A DNA stretch of 64,000 nt from Prevotella corporis DSM 18810 = JCM 8529 (GTDB lineage: Bacteria > Bacteroidota > Bacteroidia > Bacteroidales > Bacteroidaceae): the NCBI RefSeq assembly GCF_000430525.1, contig NZ_KE387156.1, positions 62,001 to 126,000 on the forward strand. The letters run 5' to 3'. Each line of letters opens with the position of its first letter. Position 1 is the first letter of the stretch. This document shows, piece by piece, positions 40,736 through 48,201 of the stretch. Both the position numbers and the translations under genes were made by a program. Under the pieces are notes generated by a model. The model was given only the letters and a program-made list of their open reading frames with translations, did no database searches and was not told where the DNA came from.

Positions 40736-41998
40736 ATGCAGAGAGTTATATTGTCTTTTTTTCTTCTCACTGTTGGTTTGGTAGCTTTTGCCTCACCAGC
40801 CGACACCTTGTACCATTGGGGTGTATCACTTTCAGGCATGCCCAGTAAGGTGGTCGCATTGGATAAATATCAGCGTAAGTGGATGAAAGCAGGCAACAAC
40901 GGCTCCATCGCATTGGAGTTGCTCCACACCGCCCTTCCTTCTGACAGCGATTCTTTCGCTAATGATTTTGGATATCCTACGTTGGCCATTGGATTACGCT
41001 ACACAATGAATGGGGCTGTGCGCATGCATCGTAGGCAAGACCCCACATGGGGGCTGGCTGAGGAAGTGGATTACGATTCCCATTTGGGCAATACTCTCTC
41101 CCTGTTTGGCAGCTTTTACCGAGCTTTGCATCGCAGCTGGCATTGGGAAACATCCTATTCATTAAGCGGTGGGATAGGATTCAATCGCAAATGGTACAAT
41201 AAGTATGACGCTATTGACAATGAACTTATAGGTACGCCTGTTCTTATCTATTTTGGCGCAGGTGTTTATCAGACCTATCACTTTGCCACCAGTTGGGGAC
41301 TGCGTGCGGGATTTGAGTTTGTGCATCATAGCAATGGCGCCTTGTATCGCCCTAACAAAGGTTCCAACAGCATTGGCCCATCTATTGGATTGGTTTATTA
41401 TCCTTATTACAAAACCTTGGTAAATAAAAGGCATAGCTTTCAGTCGCTCCCTTTCAAGAAATACTGGTATCTCAACGTTGCTGCCGGCATGGGCGCTAAG
41501 ACATTGCTTGAGGATTGGCTTCTGACCCAGTTCAATACGCCATCTACTGAGCCTGATTATCGAACCGAGCATTTCAGAATTTACCCTGCGTATTCCTTGC
41601 AAGCAGATTTAATGTACCGATATGCACGACGTTGGGCTTCAGGAATCGGAATTGAATGCTTCTATGGGACTTATGCGTCGCACATCAAAGATTTGGATGA
41701 GCAGAGGGGAATAGAGGAGAAACACAGCCCATGGTCGGTTGGTGTTGCCGGAAAGCACGAGGTTTTCTATCATAACTTGTCATTGGCGATGGCCTTCGGT
41801 TTTTATTTGTATAGGCAAATGGGTGAAAATGCCAGACATAATGAATCGATTTTCTATGAAAAGATAGGCGTTCATTATTCTTTCCCATCTCTGCACGGAT
41901 TGAAAGTCGGCATAAGCGTCAAGGCTCATGAAACCAAGGCCGACTTGACGGAAGTGATAGTTACCTATCCGATAAAGCTGTACAATGTTAGAAGTTAA
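40736..41998 (+). CDS. PagL-like acyloxyacyl hydrolase (lipid A 3-O-deacylase)
   Basis: Outer-membrane beta-barrel enzyme type that removes the 3-O acyl chain of lipid A, changing host recognition. A signal peptide (~1-20) is followed by alternating strands. The motif FVHHSNGALYRP at ~196-206 carries the His-Ser pair typical of PagL (HxSN), and NSIGPSIGLVYYP follows. At ~420 residues it is more than twice the Pseudomonas PagL, the extra C-terminal ~200 residues also looking like barrel strands. ATG 40736 begins the signal peptide; in-frame TTG codons 12 and 9 nt upstream are unlikely starts. Confidence 0.78.
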   Translation: MQRVILSFFLLTVGLVAFASPADTLYHWGVSLSGMPSKVVALDKYQRKWMKAGNNGSIALELLHTALPSDSDSFANDFGYPTLAIGLRYTMNGAVRMHRRQDPTWGLAEEVDYDSHLGNTLSLFGSFYRALHRSWHWETSYSLSGGIGFNRKWYNKYDAIDNELIGTPVLIYFGAGVYQTYHFATSWGLRAGFEFVHHSNGALYRPNKGSNSIGPSIGLVYYPYYKTLVNKRHSFQSLPFKKYWYLNVAAGMGAKTLLEDWLLTQFNTPSTEPDYRTEHFRIYPAYSLQADLMYRYARRWASGIGIECFYGTYASHIKDLDEQRGIEEKHSPWSVGVAGKHEVFYHNLSLAMAFGFYLYRQMGENARHNESIFYEKIGVHYSFPSLHGLKVGISVKAHETKADLTEVIVTYPIKLYNVRS

Positions 41999-42068
41999 AG
42001 AAAACTAAAGCCAACAGTCAGCAAAGATTATTTTCATGGTTTTATGCCGTTAATCCGTTTAAATTGAA

Positions 42069-42076
42069 TAATTTTG
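42069..42076 (+). promoter_or_regulatory. -7 box upstream of tRNA-Ser
   Basis: TAATTTTG followed by C, 16 nt before the tRNA. No other TAnnTTTG box was seen between the tRNA and exbB. Confidence 0.6.
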
Positions 42077-42091
42077 CACCCACGTACAGAA

Positions 42092-42179
42092 GGAAAGGTG
42101 CTCGAGTGGTTGAAGAGGCACGCCTGGAAAGCGTGTAACCGTCTAAAGCGGTTCGGGGGTTCGAATCCCCCTCTTTCCG
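42092..42179 (+). tRNA. tRNA-Ser (GGA)
   Basis: An 88-nt class II tRNA. Acceptor arms GGAAAGG and TCTTTCC, D-arm GCTCGAGTGGTTGAAGAGGC, anticodon arm CACGC-CTGGAAA-GCGTG with anticodon GGA at 42126-42128, long variable arm (AACCGTCTAAAGCGGTT) and T-arm GGGGGTTCGAATCCCCC. CCA is not encoded. It reads UCC and UCU. Confidence 0.97.
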
Positions 42180-42211
42180 CATTTGTTATAGAAACCAAAC
42201 AGGTTACCGAT

Positions 42212-43048
42212 ATGAAGAAATTGATTGCATTTCTTGCAATGATAGCTCTCATTACTTTATTTTTCTCCACTTCTGCTATAGCCCAAGATGTGGCAGATAA
42301 TAGTAAAAAAGGGAATGTATCGTTGGTTGATGATACATTGACCGATGAGGCTTTGACTGAGAGCGGAGTCTCGCTTGATGATGTAAAGCCAGCCGCGGCT
42401 GGACAAGCGGAAATGGGGTTGCATCAGTCTTTGAAGAAGAAGTTTATTGAGGGAAACGCTGGATTCATGTCATTGGTGGCATTGGCCTTGGTGCTGGGAC
42501 TTGCGTTCTGTATTGAGCGAATCATCTATTTGAGTCTTTCCGAGATTGATGCTAAGCGGTTCATGGGCAAAATCGAAGAGAAGATTCAACAGCGCGATAT
42601 AGAGGGGGCGAAAGAGCTGAGCCGAAACACCCGTGGTCCTGTTGCTTCGATTTGTTATCAGGGACTATTGCGAATAGATAGCTCTATTGAGGATATTGAG
42701 CGCAGCATCAATTCATACGGCAATGTTCAGAGTGCGAATTTGGAGAAAGGCTGCTCGTGGGTCACTTTGTTCATAGCCATGGCGCCATCGTTGGGTTTTC
42801 TCGGCACGGTGATAGGCATGGTGATGGCCTTTGATCAGATTCAGATGGCTGGGGACATCAGTCCTACAATCGTCGCATCAGGTATGAAGGTTGCTTTGAT
42901 TACCACAATTTTCGGTATCATCGTGGCTTTGGTGCTGCAAGTGTTCTATAATTATATTCTTTCCAAGATAGAACATCTCACGGCTCAGATGGAAGAGTCG
43001 GCCATCTCTTTGCTCGACTCCATCATGAAGTATAAGCTCACAAATTAG
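42212..43048 (+). CDS. exbB: ExbB/TolQ/MotA-family proton channel
   Basis: Inner-membrane proton-channel subunit that energises TonB. 278 residues. A hydrophobic N-terminal segment (MKKLIAFLAMIALITLFFS, signal-like) precedes three membrane helices. The conserved ExbB core is seen in LEKGCSWVTLFIAMAPSLGFLGTVIGMVMAFD. The frame is open back to 42074 through the tRNA, but ATG 42212 is the real start. It lies 32 nt after tRNA-Ser without an evident separate promoter. Next are an unknown membrane protein and two ExbD genes. Confidence 0.92.
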   Translation: MKKLIAFLAMIALITLFFSTSAIAQDVADNSKKGNVSLVDDTLTDEALTESGVSLDDVKPAAAGQAEMGLHQSLKKKFIEGNAGFMSLVALALVLGLAFCIERIIYLSLSEIDAKRFMGKIEEKIQQRDIEGAKELSRNTRGPVASICYQGLLRIDSSIEDIERSINSYGNVQSANLEKGCSWVTLFIAMAPSLGFLGTVIGMVMAFDQIQMAGDISPTIVASGMKVALITTIFGIIVALVLQVFYNYILSKIEHLTAQMEESAISLLDSIMKYKLTN

Positions 43049-43051
43049 AAT

Positions 43052-43570
43052 ATGGGCAAATCAGATACAAACAAGAAGTTAGACGAGGAGCGTATCTCGC
43101 AGAGAGTGCTCTATGCCCTGATCTCTATCGTGGCAATGGTGTTCATTGCGTTTTATCTGATAGGCTTCAACCTTCCGTTTGCAGAAAACCCATCTTTCAA
43201 CGCACCGCTTTTGACCGATGTTCTCATCATTGGCATGTGCGCATTGTTCATTGCAGCCGTCGTTGTTACGGTTCTTTCAATAGTAAAAACCGTAAAATCA
43301 ACATCTGCGAGCGAAAGCATTGTCAATGGGATTCCTGTCCGCAGACTGTCGATAGCCGTGTTTGGGTTTACACTGGTGAGTCTTCTGACAACTTTTATCT
43401 TGGGTTCGACGCAAGAAATGATGATCAATGGCATCGCTTTCAACAATAAGTTCTGGTTGCGTGTGGCCGATATGCTCATCAACTCTTCGCTCATACTGGT
43501 TTTGGTGGCTATAGGTGTTGTTTCCTTTGGTGCCACGCGTTATTATAGAAAGAGACATAAGGAGGTATAA
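43052..43570 (+). CDS. Unknown four-helix membrane protein in the exbB-exbD operon
   Basis: 172 residues with four predicted membrane helices (~22-42, ~58-80, ~101-118, ~137-158) and charged termini. It starts 3 bp after exbB and overlaps the first exbD start by 1 bp, so it is tightly coupled to the proton-channel genes. I do not recognise a named domain. Conservation of an extra membrane protein at this position in other Bacteroidota suggests an accessory part of the Exb complex, but this is inference. Confidence 0.8.
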   Translation: MGKSDTNKKLDEERISQRVLYALISIVAMVFIAFYLIGFNLPFAENPSFNAPLLTDVLIIGMCALFIAAVVVTVLSIVKTVKSTSASESIVNGIPVRRLSIAVFGFTLVSLLTTFILGSTQEMMINGIAFNNKFWLRVADMLINSSLILVLVAIGVVSFGATRYYRKRHKEV

Positions 43571-44091
43571 TGTTCCATCACGAAAGAAGGACAGTCCCAG
43601 GCTTGAATACATCGTCAACGGCAGATATTTCATTCATGCTGTTGATTCTCTTTCTTGTAACCACTTCCATGGATGTCGATAAAGGTGTTTCCCGTCAACT
43701 ACCACCCATCGAAAAGCAGCAGACGCCTACACAAGTCAATTCCAATTTGGTGATGAAAATCTACATTGCATCAGACAATAAGGTGAAAGTCAATGAACAA
43801 CCAATACTGATTGGTAAACTGAGACCCGTCATTAAGCATTTCATTGAAAATAAAGGGAAAAACCACATCATCCAATTGGGCACAAGTCGCAAAGCCTCCT
43901 ATGACACCTACTTTAAAGTTCAGAACGAGATAGTTGGCGCCTACAATGCCGTTCGCAATCAGCATTCCGAAGAATTGTTTGGAAAACCTTACGAGTTGTG
44001 CGATAAAGAGCAGCAAGCCCAAATCAGCAAGGACATTCCACAGAGAATTTCTGAAGTTTACGAATTGGAAGGGAAAGGGACGGCAAAATGA
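43570..44091 (+). CDS. exbD: ExbD/TolR biopolymer transport protein, first copy
   Basis: Periplasmic-facing partner of ExbB. The 173-residue protein has the N-terminal cytoplasmic tail and single helix with the proton-binding aspartate in ADISFMLLILFLVTTSMD (~17-34), then a periplasmic ExbD domain with a longer C-terminal extension (~95-173). Overlaps the previous gene by 1 bp and the next by 4 bp (ATGA). Confidence 0.92.
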   Translation: MFHHERRTVPGLNTSSTADISFMLLILFLVTTSMDVDKGVSRQLPPIEKQQTPTQVNSNLVMKIYIASDNKVKVNEQPILIGKLRPVIKHFIENKGKNHIIQLGTSRKASYDTYFKVQNEIVGAYNAVRNQHSEELFGKPYELCDKEQQAQISKDIPQRISEVYELEGKGTAK

Positions 44092-44561
44092 ACCTCTATC
44101 GACGCAAACGGCATGAGATACCCGCACTGAACACCGCATCGTTGCCCGATCTCATTTTCACCATTCTTTTTTTCTTCATGCTGGTTACTCAGATGCGAAA
44201 AGTAACAGTAAAGGTGAAGTACCAAATACCCACTGGCACCGAATTGACACGACTGGTAAAAAAAACAGCCACCTCTTATATCTATATCGGGAAGCCTGTC
44301 AACGGGATAGGTGAGGTTGAGGCCGACACCACAAGCATTCAGTTGAACGATAAGATAGTGCAACTTGCTGATATCAAGTCATATCTTGTCAAGGAACGTA
44401 AGAGCATGAGCGATGTTGATAAGCGGCAGATGAATGTAAGCATACGATGCGATAAAGGAACTCCCATGGGAGTGATGATTGATATTAAGCAAGCTTTAAG
44501 AGAAATAAATGTGTTAAATGTCAATTATGCTGCGGTATTTGAGAATAAAATAGAAGAATAG
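44088..44561 (+). CDS. exbD: ExbD/TolR biopolymer transport protein, second copy
   Basis: 157 residues with the ExbD helix LPDLIFTILFFFMLVTQM (~17-34) carrying the conserved aspartate, then the periplasmic domain ending ALREINVLNVNYAAVFE. Paired ExbD genes are usual in Bacteroidota TonB systems. The ATGA overlap with the first exbD indicates coupled synthesis, presumably for a hetero-dimer beside the ExbB pentamer. Confidence 0.92.
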   Translation: MNLYRRKRHEIPALNTASLPDLIFTILFFFMLVTQMRKVTVKVKYQIPTGTELTRLVKKTATSYIYIGKPVNGIGEVEADTTSIQLNDKIVQLADIKSYLVKERKSMSDVDKRQMNVSIRCDKGTPMGVMIDIKQALREINVLNVNYAAVFENKIEE

Positions 44562-44605
44562 TTACATAATCCCCTTATAATTCATAAGAAATTTTGGAAA
44601 AACTA

Positions 44606-44636
44606 TTGGTGTTTTAAAACCTTTTTCGTAACTTTG
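44606..44636 (+). promoter_or_regulatory. Promoter of the Lrp/AsnC regulator
   Basis: TTG (44606-44608), a 20-nt spacer and TAACTTTG (44629-44636), 18 nt before the ATG. Confidence 0.75.
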
Positions 44637-44653
44637 CAGCAAACTAAAAAAAT

Positions 44654-45148
44654 ATGGCACATAGAAGTTTAGATCAACTTGATAAGAAAATTTTGCGTCT
44701 TATAGCTGACGACGCACGTATTCCTTTTTTGGAAGTAGCCCGCGAATGCAATGTAAGTGGTGCGGCTATTCATCAGAGAATCCAAAAACTGACAAATCTC
44801 GGAATTCTAAAAGGTTCTCAGTTCGTTATTGACCCTGAAAAAATAGGTTATGAAACTTGTGCTTACATGGGATTGAACCTGAAGAATCCTGAAAACTTCG
44901 ATGATGTGGTAGAGGCGTTGAAGAAGATTCCAGAAATAGTGGAATGTCATTATACAACAGGTGAATACGACTTGTTTATCAAACTTTATGCTTACAACAA
45001 CCACCATCTGTTGACAATTATCCATGATAAGTTGCAGGCACTCGGTCTGTCGAGAAGTGTCAGCCTTATTTCGTACAATGCAGTAATTGACCGCCCACTT
45101 CCCGTTGGTAATTTCCCCACGGACGACTCGATTGGGGATGAGGAATAA
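44654..45148 (+). CDS. Lrp/AsnC family transcriptional regulator
   Basis: 164 residues: an N-terminal winged helix-turn-helix (~7-55, LDQLDKKILRLIADDARIPFLEVA, then AIHQRIQKLTNLGIL) and a C-terminal RAM/ligand domain (~70-145, CHYTTGEYDLFIKL). Such proteins sense amino acids and control metabolism and transport genes. The target cannot be read from the context: it is a single gene with its own promoter and terminator, between the exbD genes and a cyclophilin. The acidic C-terminus is slightly extended. Confidence 0.93.
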   Translation: MAHRSLDQLDKKILRLIADDARIPFLEVARECNVSGAAIHQRIQKLTNLGILKGSQFVIDPEKIGYETCAYMGLNLKNPENFDDVVEALKKIPEIVECHYTTGEYDLFIKLYAYNNHHLLTIIHDKLQALGLSRSVSLISYNAVIDRPLPVGNFPTDDSIGDEE

Positions 45149-45170
45149 GAAAGAATTGATATGAATAATA

Positions 45171-45205
45171 ACACCCTGAAGTTTCGTAATGAAGTTTCAG
45201 GGTGT
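45171..45205 (+). terminator. Terminator of the Lrp gene
   Basis: ACACCCTGAA pairs exactly with TTCAGGGTGT around a 15-nt loop; ATTGTTTT follows. Confidence 0.85.
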
Positions 45206-45641
45206 ATTGTTTTCTCAAGTATCTCTGCTATTTCCAACATCGAATTGAACCTCGGTCGGTCATTCGACAGCGCGTTTACAATTAGATGATTACGATATGG
45301 CTTCCTGACTGATTTCGTTCGCTTGTCGGCAACTTTTGCTACCGTTTTCTCTCACCGTAGCCCGCTACGTCTTCAATCAACGACTAACAAGCTGCTCGGC
45401 AATCAAATGAAATAGTACAGGCCCAAATGAACTGATTGGGGCTCAATCAATGATTAATGCTTGTTAAATAAAAGATTAACGCATATTTGATAAACGGTTA
45501 ATGCTGGTTCAATGCTACAAGATTATTTCTGCAACTATCAGTCAATCAGTTGATTATTTTATGGTTTGCAAAAGGTTAGCGTTTGTGATGCGATAGGTGA
45601 GGTTTTAGGCTTCAAAAGGTCACCTTTTGTTTCTTTTTTGC
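45206..45641. repeat. Long intergenic region with tandem 22-bp units and repeat modules
   Basis: No gene. Three degenerate units in tandem at 45451-45472, 45473-45494 and 45495-45516 share the pattern nGATTAAYGCnTnTT (third starts CGGTTAATGC). From ~45555 to 45632 there are modules like those of the other intergenic repeats, including AAAAGGTCACCTTTTG (45615-45629), which reaches into the cyclophilin promoter. 45240-45430 shows nothing recognisable. Confidence 0.5.
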
Positions 45642-45649
45642 TACCTTTG
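45642..45649 (+). promoter_or_regulatory. -7 box of the cyclophilin gene
   Basis: TACCTTTG followed by C. Transcription would begin only about 6 nt before ATG 45662, so the mRNA is nearly leaderless and the open frame upstream to 45566 is not translated. Confidence 0.65.
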
Positions 45650-45661
45650 CACGAAAAAAGT

Positions 45662-46408
45662 ATGGCAAGAATAAAAATCAAGACGACTGCTGGCGACATC
45701 ACTGTGCGCCTTTACGACGAGACCCCAAGACACCGTGATAATTTCCTCCATCTTGCAGCCAAGAATTATTTTGACGGAACCATTTTTCATCGTGTCATCA
45801 AGGACTTCATGATTCAGGGTGGCGATCCTGACAGTAAGAATGCGCCAAAAGGTAAAACACTCGGCACTGGCGGTCCTAACTATACAATTCCAGCGGAGTT
45901 TGTATATCCGAAGCTTTTCCATAAAAGGGGTGCTCTGAGTGCTGCACGCACAGGCGACGAGGTGAATCCTCAGCGTGAGAGTAGTGGTAGTCAGTTTTAT
46001 ATTGTATGGGGGAAAACCTATAAGGAACAGGAGCTGAAGCAGATGGAACGACAGATGGCCATGCAGTTGGAGCAGAGAGTGTTCAACGAAATTGCCAAAG
46101 AATGCCACGAAGAGATTATGACGCTCCGTCGCAATCGTAACCGTGTAGGATTGCAAGCTCTCCAGGAACGACTGATAGAAGAAACGAAGGCTAAATGCAA
46201 AGAAATTGGTCTTCCAAAATTTACTGATGAGCAGAAAGAAGCCTATACTTCTGTTGGAGGAACACCATTCTTGGATGGCCAATACACGGTATTCGGCGAA
46301 GTGGAGAGCGGTTTTGACGTTGTTGAGAAAATACAGAATACTGCTACCGATCGTGCCGATCGTCCTTTGGAGGATATAATCATGAATGTGGAAATTCTGC
46401 CAGAATAA
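45662..46408 (+). CDS. Peptidyl-prolyl cis-trans isomerase, cyclophilin type, with helical insertion
   Basis: Catalyses proline isomerisation in protein folding. 248 residues, no signal peptide, so cytoplasmic. Cyclophilin motifs are seen as FHRVIKDFMIQGGDP (~39-53), GALSAARTGDEVNPQRESSGSQFYI (~85-110) and LDGQYTVFGEVESGFDVV near the C-terminus. Between them a charged helical insertion (~115-190, EQELKQMERQMAMQLEQR) is not found in minimal cyclophilins and may form a coiled coil. ATG 45662 follows the promoter closely. Confidence 0.92.
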   Translation: MARIKIKTTAGDITVRLYDETPRHRDNFLHLAAKNYFDGTIFHRVIKDFMIQGGDPDSKNAPKGKTLGTGGPNYTIPAEFVYPKLFHKRGALSAARTGDEVNPQRESSGSQFYIVWGKTYKEQELKQMERQMAMQLEQRVFNEIAKECHEEIMTLRRNRNRVGLQALQERLIEETKAKCKEIGLPKFTDEQKEAYTSVGGTPFLDGQYTVFGEVESGFDVVEKIQNTATDRADRPLEDIIMNVEILPE

Positions 46409-46588
46409 AACATTGGGCGAAACACTCTATTCCACTTCCAAGAGTTCAATGCCGAAAACGAGACTGGATCCACTGGAGATTGTCTGGGGTATCTCTTTTC
46501 CTTTTTCTAATGTATAGGAGAAATAACAAGCCCTATATAAGAATATGTTGGGAGGTTATGGATTGTCGTTAGTAAAATCCATTCAGAG

Positions 46589-46616
46589 TGAGGCCCTTGG
46601 ATAAGCAAGGGCCTCA
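46589..46616. terminator. Bidirectional hairpin between convergent cyclophilin and folA genes
   Basis: Perfect 11-bp arms TGAGGCCCTTG and CAAGGGCCTCA around GATAAG. GC-rich and stable, but no T-run on either side. Confidence 0.65.
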
Positions 46617-46666
46617 TTGAAGTTATGCTGATGAAATTGGTTTAATAAGGAATAACTTAAGATTGT

Positions 46667-47161
46667 TTATTTGTCTTTCTTTCTAATGTAGTCAACGAAG
46701 GCGAACGCTGGACTCTTTTCGGTTTTGGAGTGTTCTTCCTTTTTTTCTATTTCCCATGTACTGTTGTCGAATTCAGGGAAAAATACGTCAGCATGCTTTG
46801 GAATGGCATCAATTTCTGTGAGAAACAAGCGGTCGGCAATTGTCAGCCCTTCTTTGTAAACACTCGCTCCTCCAATGATAAATGCCTGTTCGTCTGCCCC
46901 GATATGCTTCATGGCTTCCTCAAGTGAAACGTAAACGTCGCATCCAGGAAAGTCCTGGAAGGTTCTGCTCAGCACAATGTTGCGTCTGTTGGGCAGTGCG
47001 CCTTTGGGTAGCGAGTCGAATGTGCGACGTCCCATAATGACTGTATGTCCAGTTGTCAGCTCTTTGAATCGGCGGAGATCCGCCTTGATGTAATAGACCA
47101 TATCGTTCTGATAACCGATCGCACGGTTCTTGGCTACTGCTGCTATGATGTTGATTTGCAT
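46667..47161 (-). CDS. folA: Dihydrofolate reductase
   Basis: Reduces dihydrofolate to tetrahydrofolate with NADPH, regenerating the cofactor consumed by thymidylate synthase. 164 residues with IIAAVAKNRAIGYQNDMVYYIKAD at the N-terminus (substrate Asp in the ADLRRF context), VIMGRRTFDSLP and IIGGASVY. It follows thyA by ~165 bp on the same strand with no promoter-like box between them, so they probably form an operon. Confidence 0.96.
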   Translation of the reverse strand: MQINIIAAVAKNRAIGYQNDMVYYIKADLRRFKELTTGHTVIMGRRTFDSLPKGALPNRRNIVLSRTFQDFPGCDVYVSLEEAMKHIGADEQAFIIGGASVYKEGLTIADRLFLTEIDAIPKHADVFFPEFDNSTWEIEKKEEHSKTEKSPAFAFVDYIRKKDK

Positions 47162-47325
47162 AATGTTTAGATTTGTGATTCCTTCTGATGGTGATTTTGT
47201 ATCAGGGTTCAGACTTTATAATTTATAATGTTCTTGATTGATAGCGTGGAACATTGATGGAAGAATATTGATTGCTGCGTTTCTGATGCGCCTCGATTGA
47301 TGAGTGAGACACAAGCTAAGCCCTT

Positions 47326-48120
47326 TTATACGGCGACTTCAGCTGAGATATGGGGGTGTGGATTATAATCTGTCAGTTGAAAGTCCTCGTATTTAAAGTC
47401 AAAAATACTCTTCACATTGGGATTGATCAGCATCTTGGGTAGTGGTCGCGGTTGGCGTGTGAGCTGTAGTTTTGCTTGGTCAAGATGGTTCAGGTATAGA
47501 TGGGTGTCGCCCGTCGTGTGGATAAACTCCCCTGCTTCTAAGCCTGTCACCTGTGCCATCATTTGCAGTAGAAGCGCATATGACGCAATGTTGAACGGCA
47601 CTCCCAAGAAAGTATCTGCAGAACGTTGGTAGAGTTGTAGAGACAATTTGCCGTTGGCAACATAGAATTGGAACAGACAATGGCAAGGAGGAAGCGCCAT
47701 CTCATCAACTTCCGACGGATTCCATGCCGTTACCAGCATGCGTCTGGAGTTTGGGTTGTTTTTAATGGTATCCACAACATTTTGAATTTGGTCGATAGTG
47801 CCACCTTTATAGTTGGGCCACGAACGCCATTGATGACCGTAAACCGGGCCAAGGTCGCCGTTTCCGTCAGCCCATTCATTCCAAATACTTACACCATTAT
47901 CCTGTAGGTATTTAACATTGGTGTCGCCTTTCAAGAACCAAAGTAACTCATAAATGATGCTGCGCAAATGGAGTTTCTTAGTCGTCAGTAAAGGGAAACC
48001 ATCCTTCAGATCGAAACGCATTTGATTACCGAAAACTGAAAGCGTTCCCGTTCCCGTACGGTCGTCTTTTTGAACGCCTTCAGTAATGATGCGGTTGAGG
48101 AGGTCAAGGTATTGTTTCAT
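47326..48120 (-). CDS. thyA: Thymidylate synthase
   Basis: Methylates dUMP to dTMP using methylene-tetrahydrofolate. 264 residues, the usual ThyA length. Catalytic cysteine lies in [12 protein letters not shown] (~146), with [19 protein letters not shown] and [12 protein letters not shown] following, all diagnostic. First gene of the thyA-folA pair. Confidence 0.97.
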   Translation of the reverse strand: MKQYLDLLNRIITEGVQKDDRTGTGTLSVFGNQMRFDLKDGFPLLTTKKLHLRSIIYELLWFLKGDTNVKYLQDNGVSIWNEWADGNGDLGPVYGHQWRSWPNYKGGTIDQIQNVVDTIKNNPNSRRMLVTAWNPSEVDEMALPPCHCLFQFYVANGKLSLQLYQRSADTFLGVPFNIASYALLLQMMAQVTGLEAGEFIHTTGDTHLYLNHLDQAKLQLTRQPRPLPKMLINPNVKSIFDFKYEDFQLTDYNPHPHISAEVAV

Positions 48121-48201
48121 ATTCTTTGTTTTAAGTTAAAGGGTTCATTCAACAAGTAGAGTGGGGTGCAGTCTTTCGTCATTCTTCCATCTTCTGTTTG
48201 C

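Noticed and set aside
42074..42211. N-terminal extension of exbB
   Set aside because: The extension is translated tRNA-Ser sequence. ATG 42212 begins a normal signal-like N-terminus.
45566..45661. N-terminal extension of the cyclophilin
   Set aside because: It lies in repeat sequence and mostly upstream of the -7 box, so it cannot be in the mRNA.
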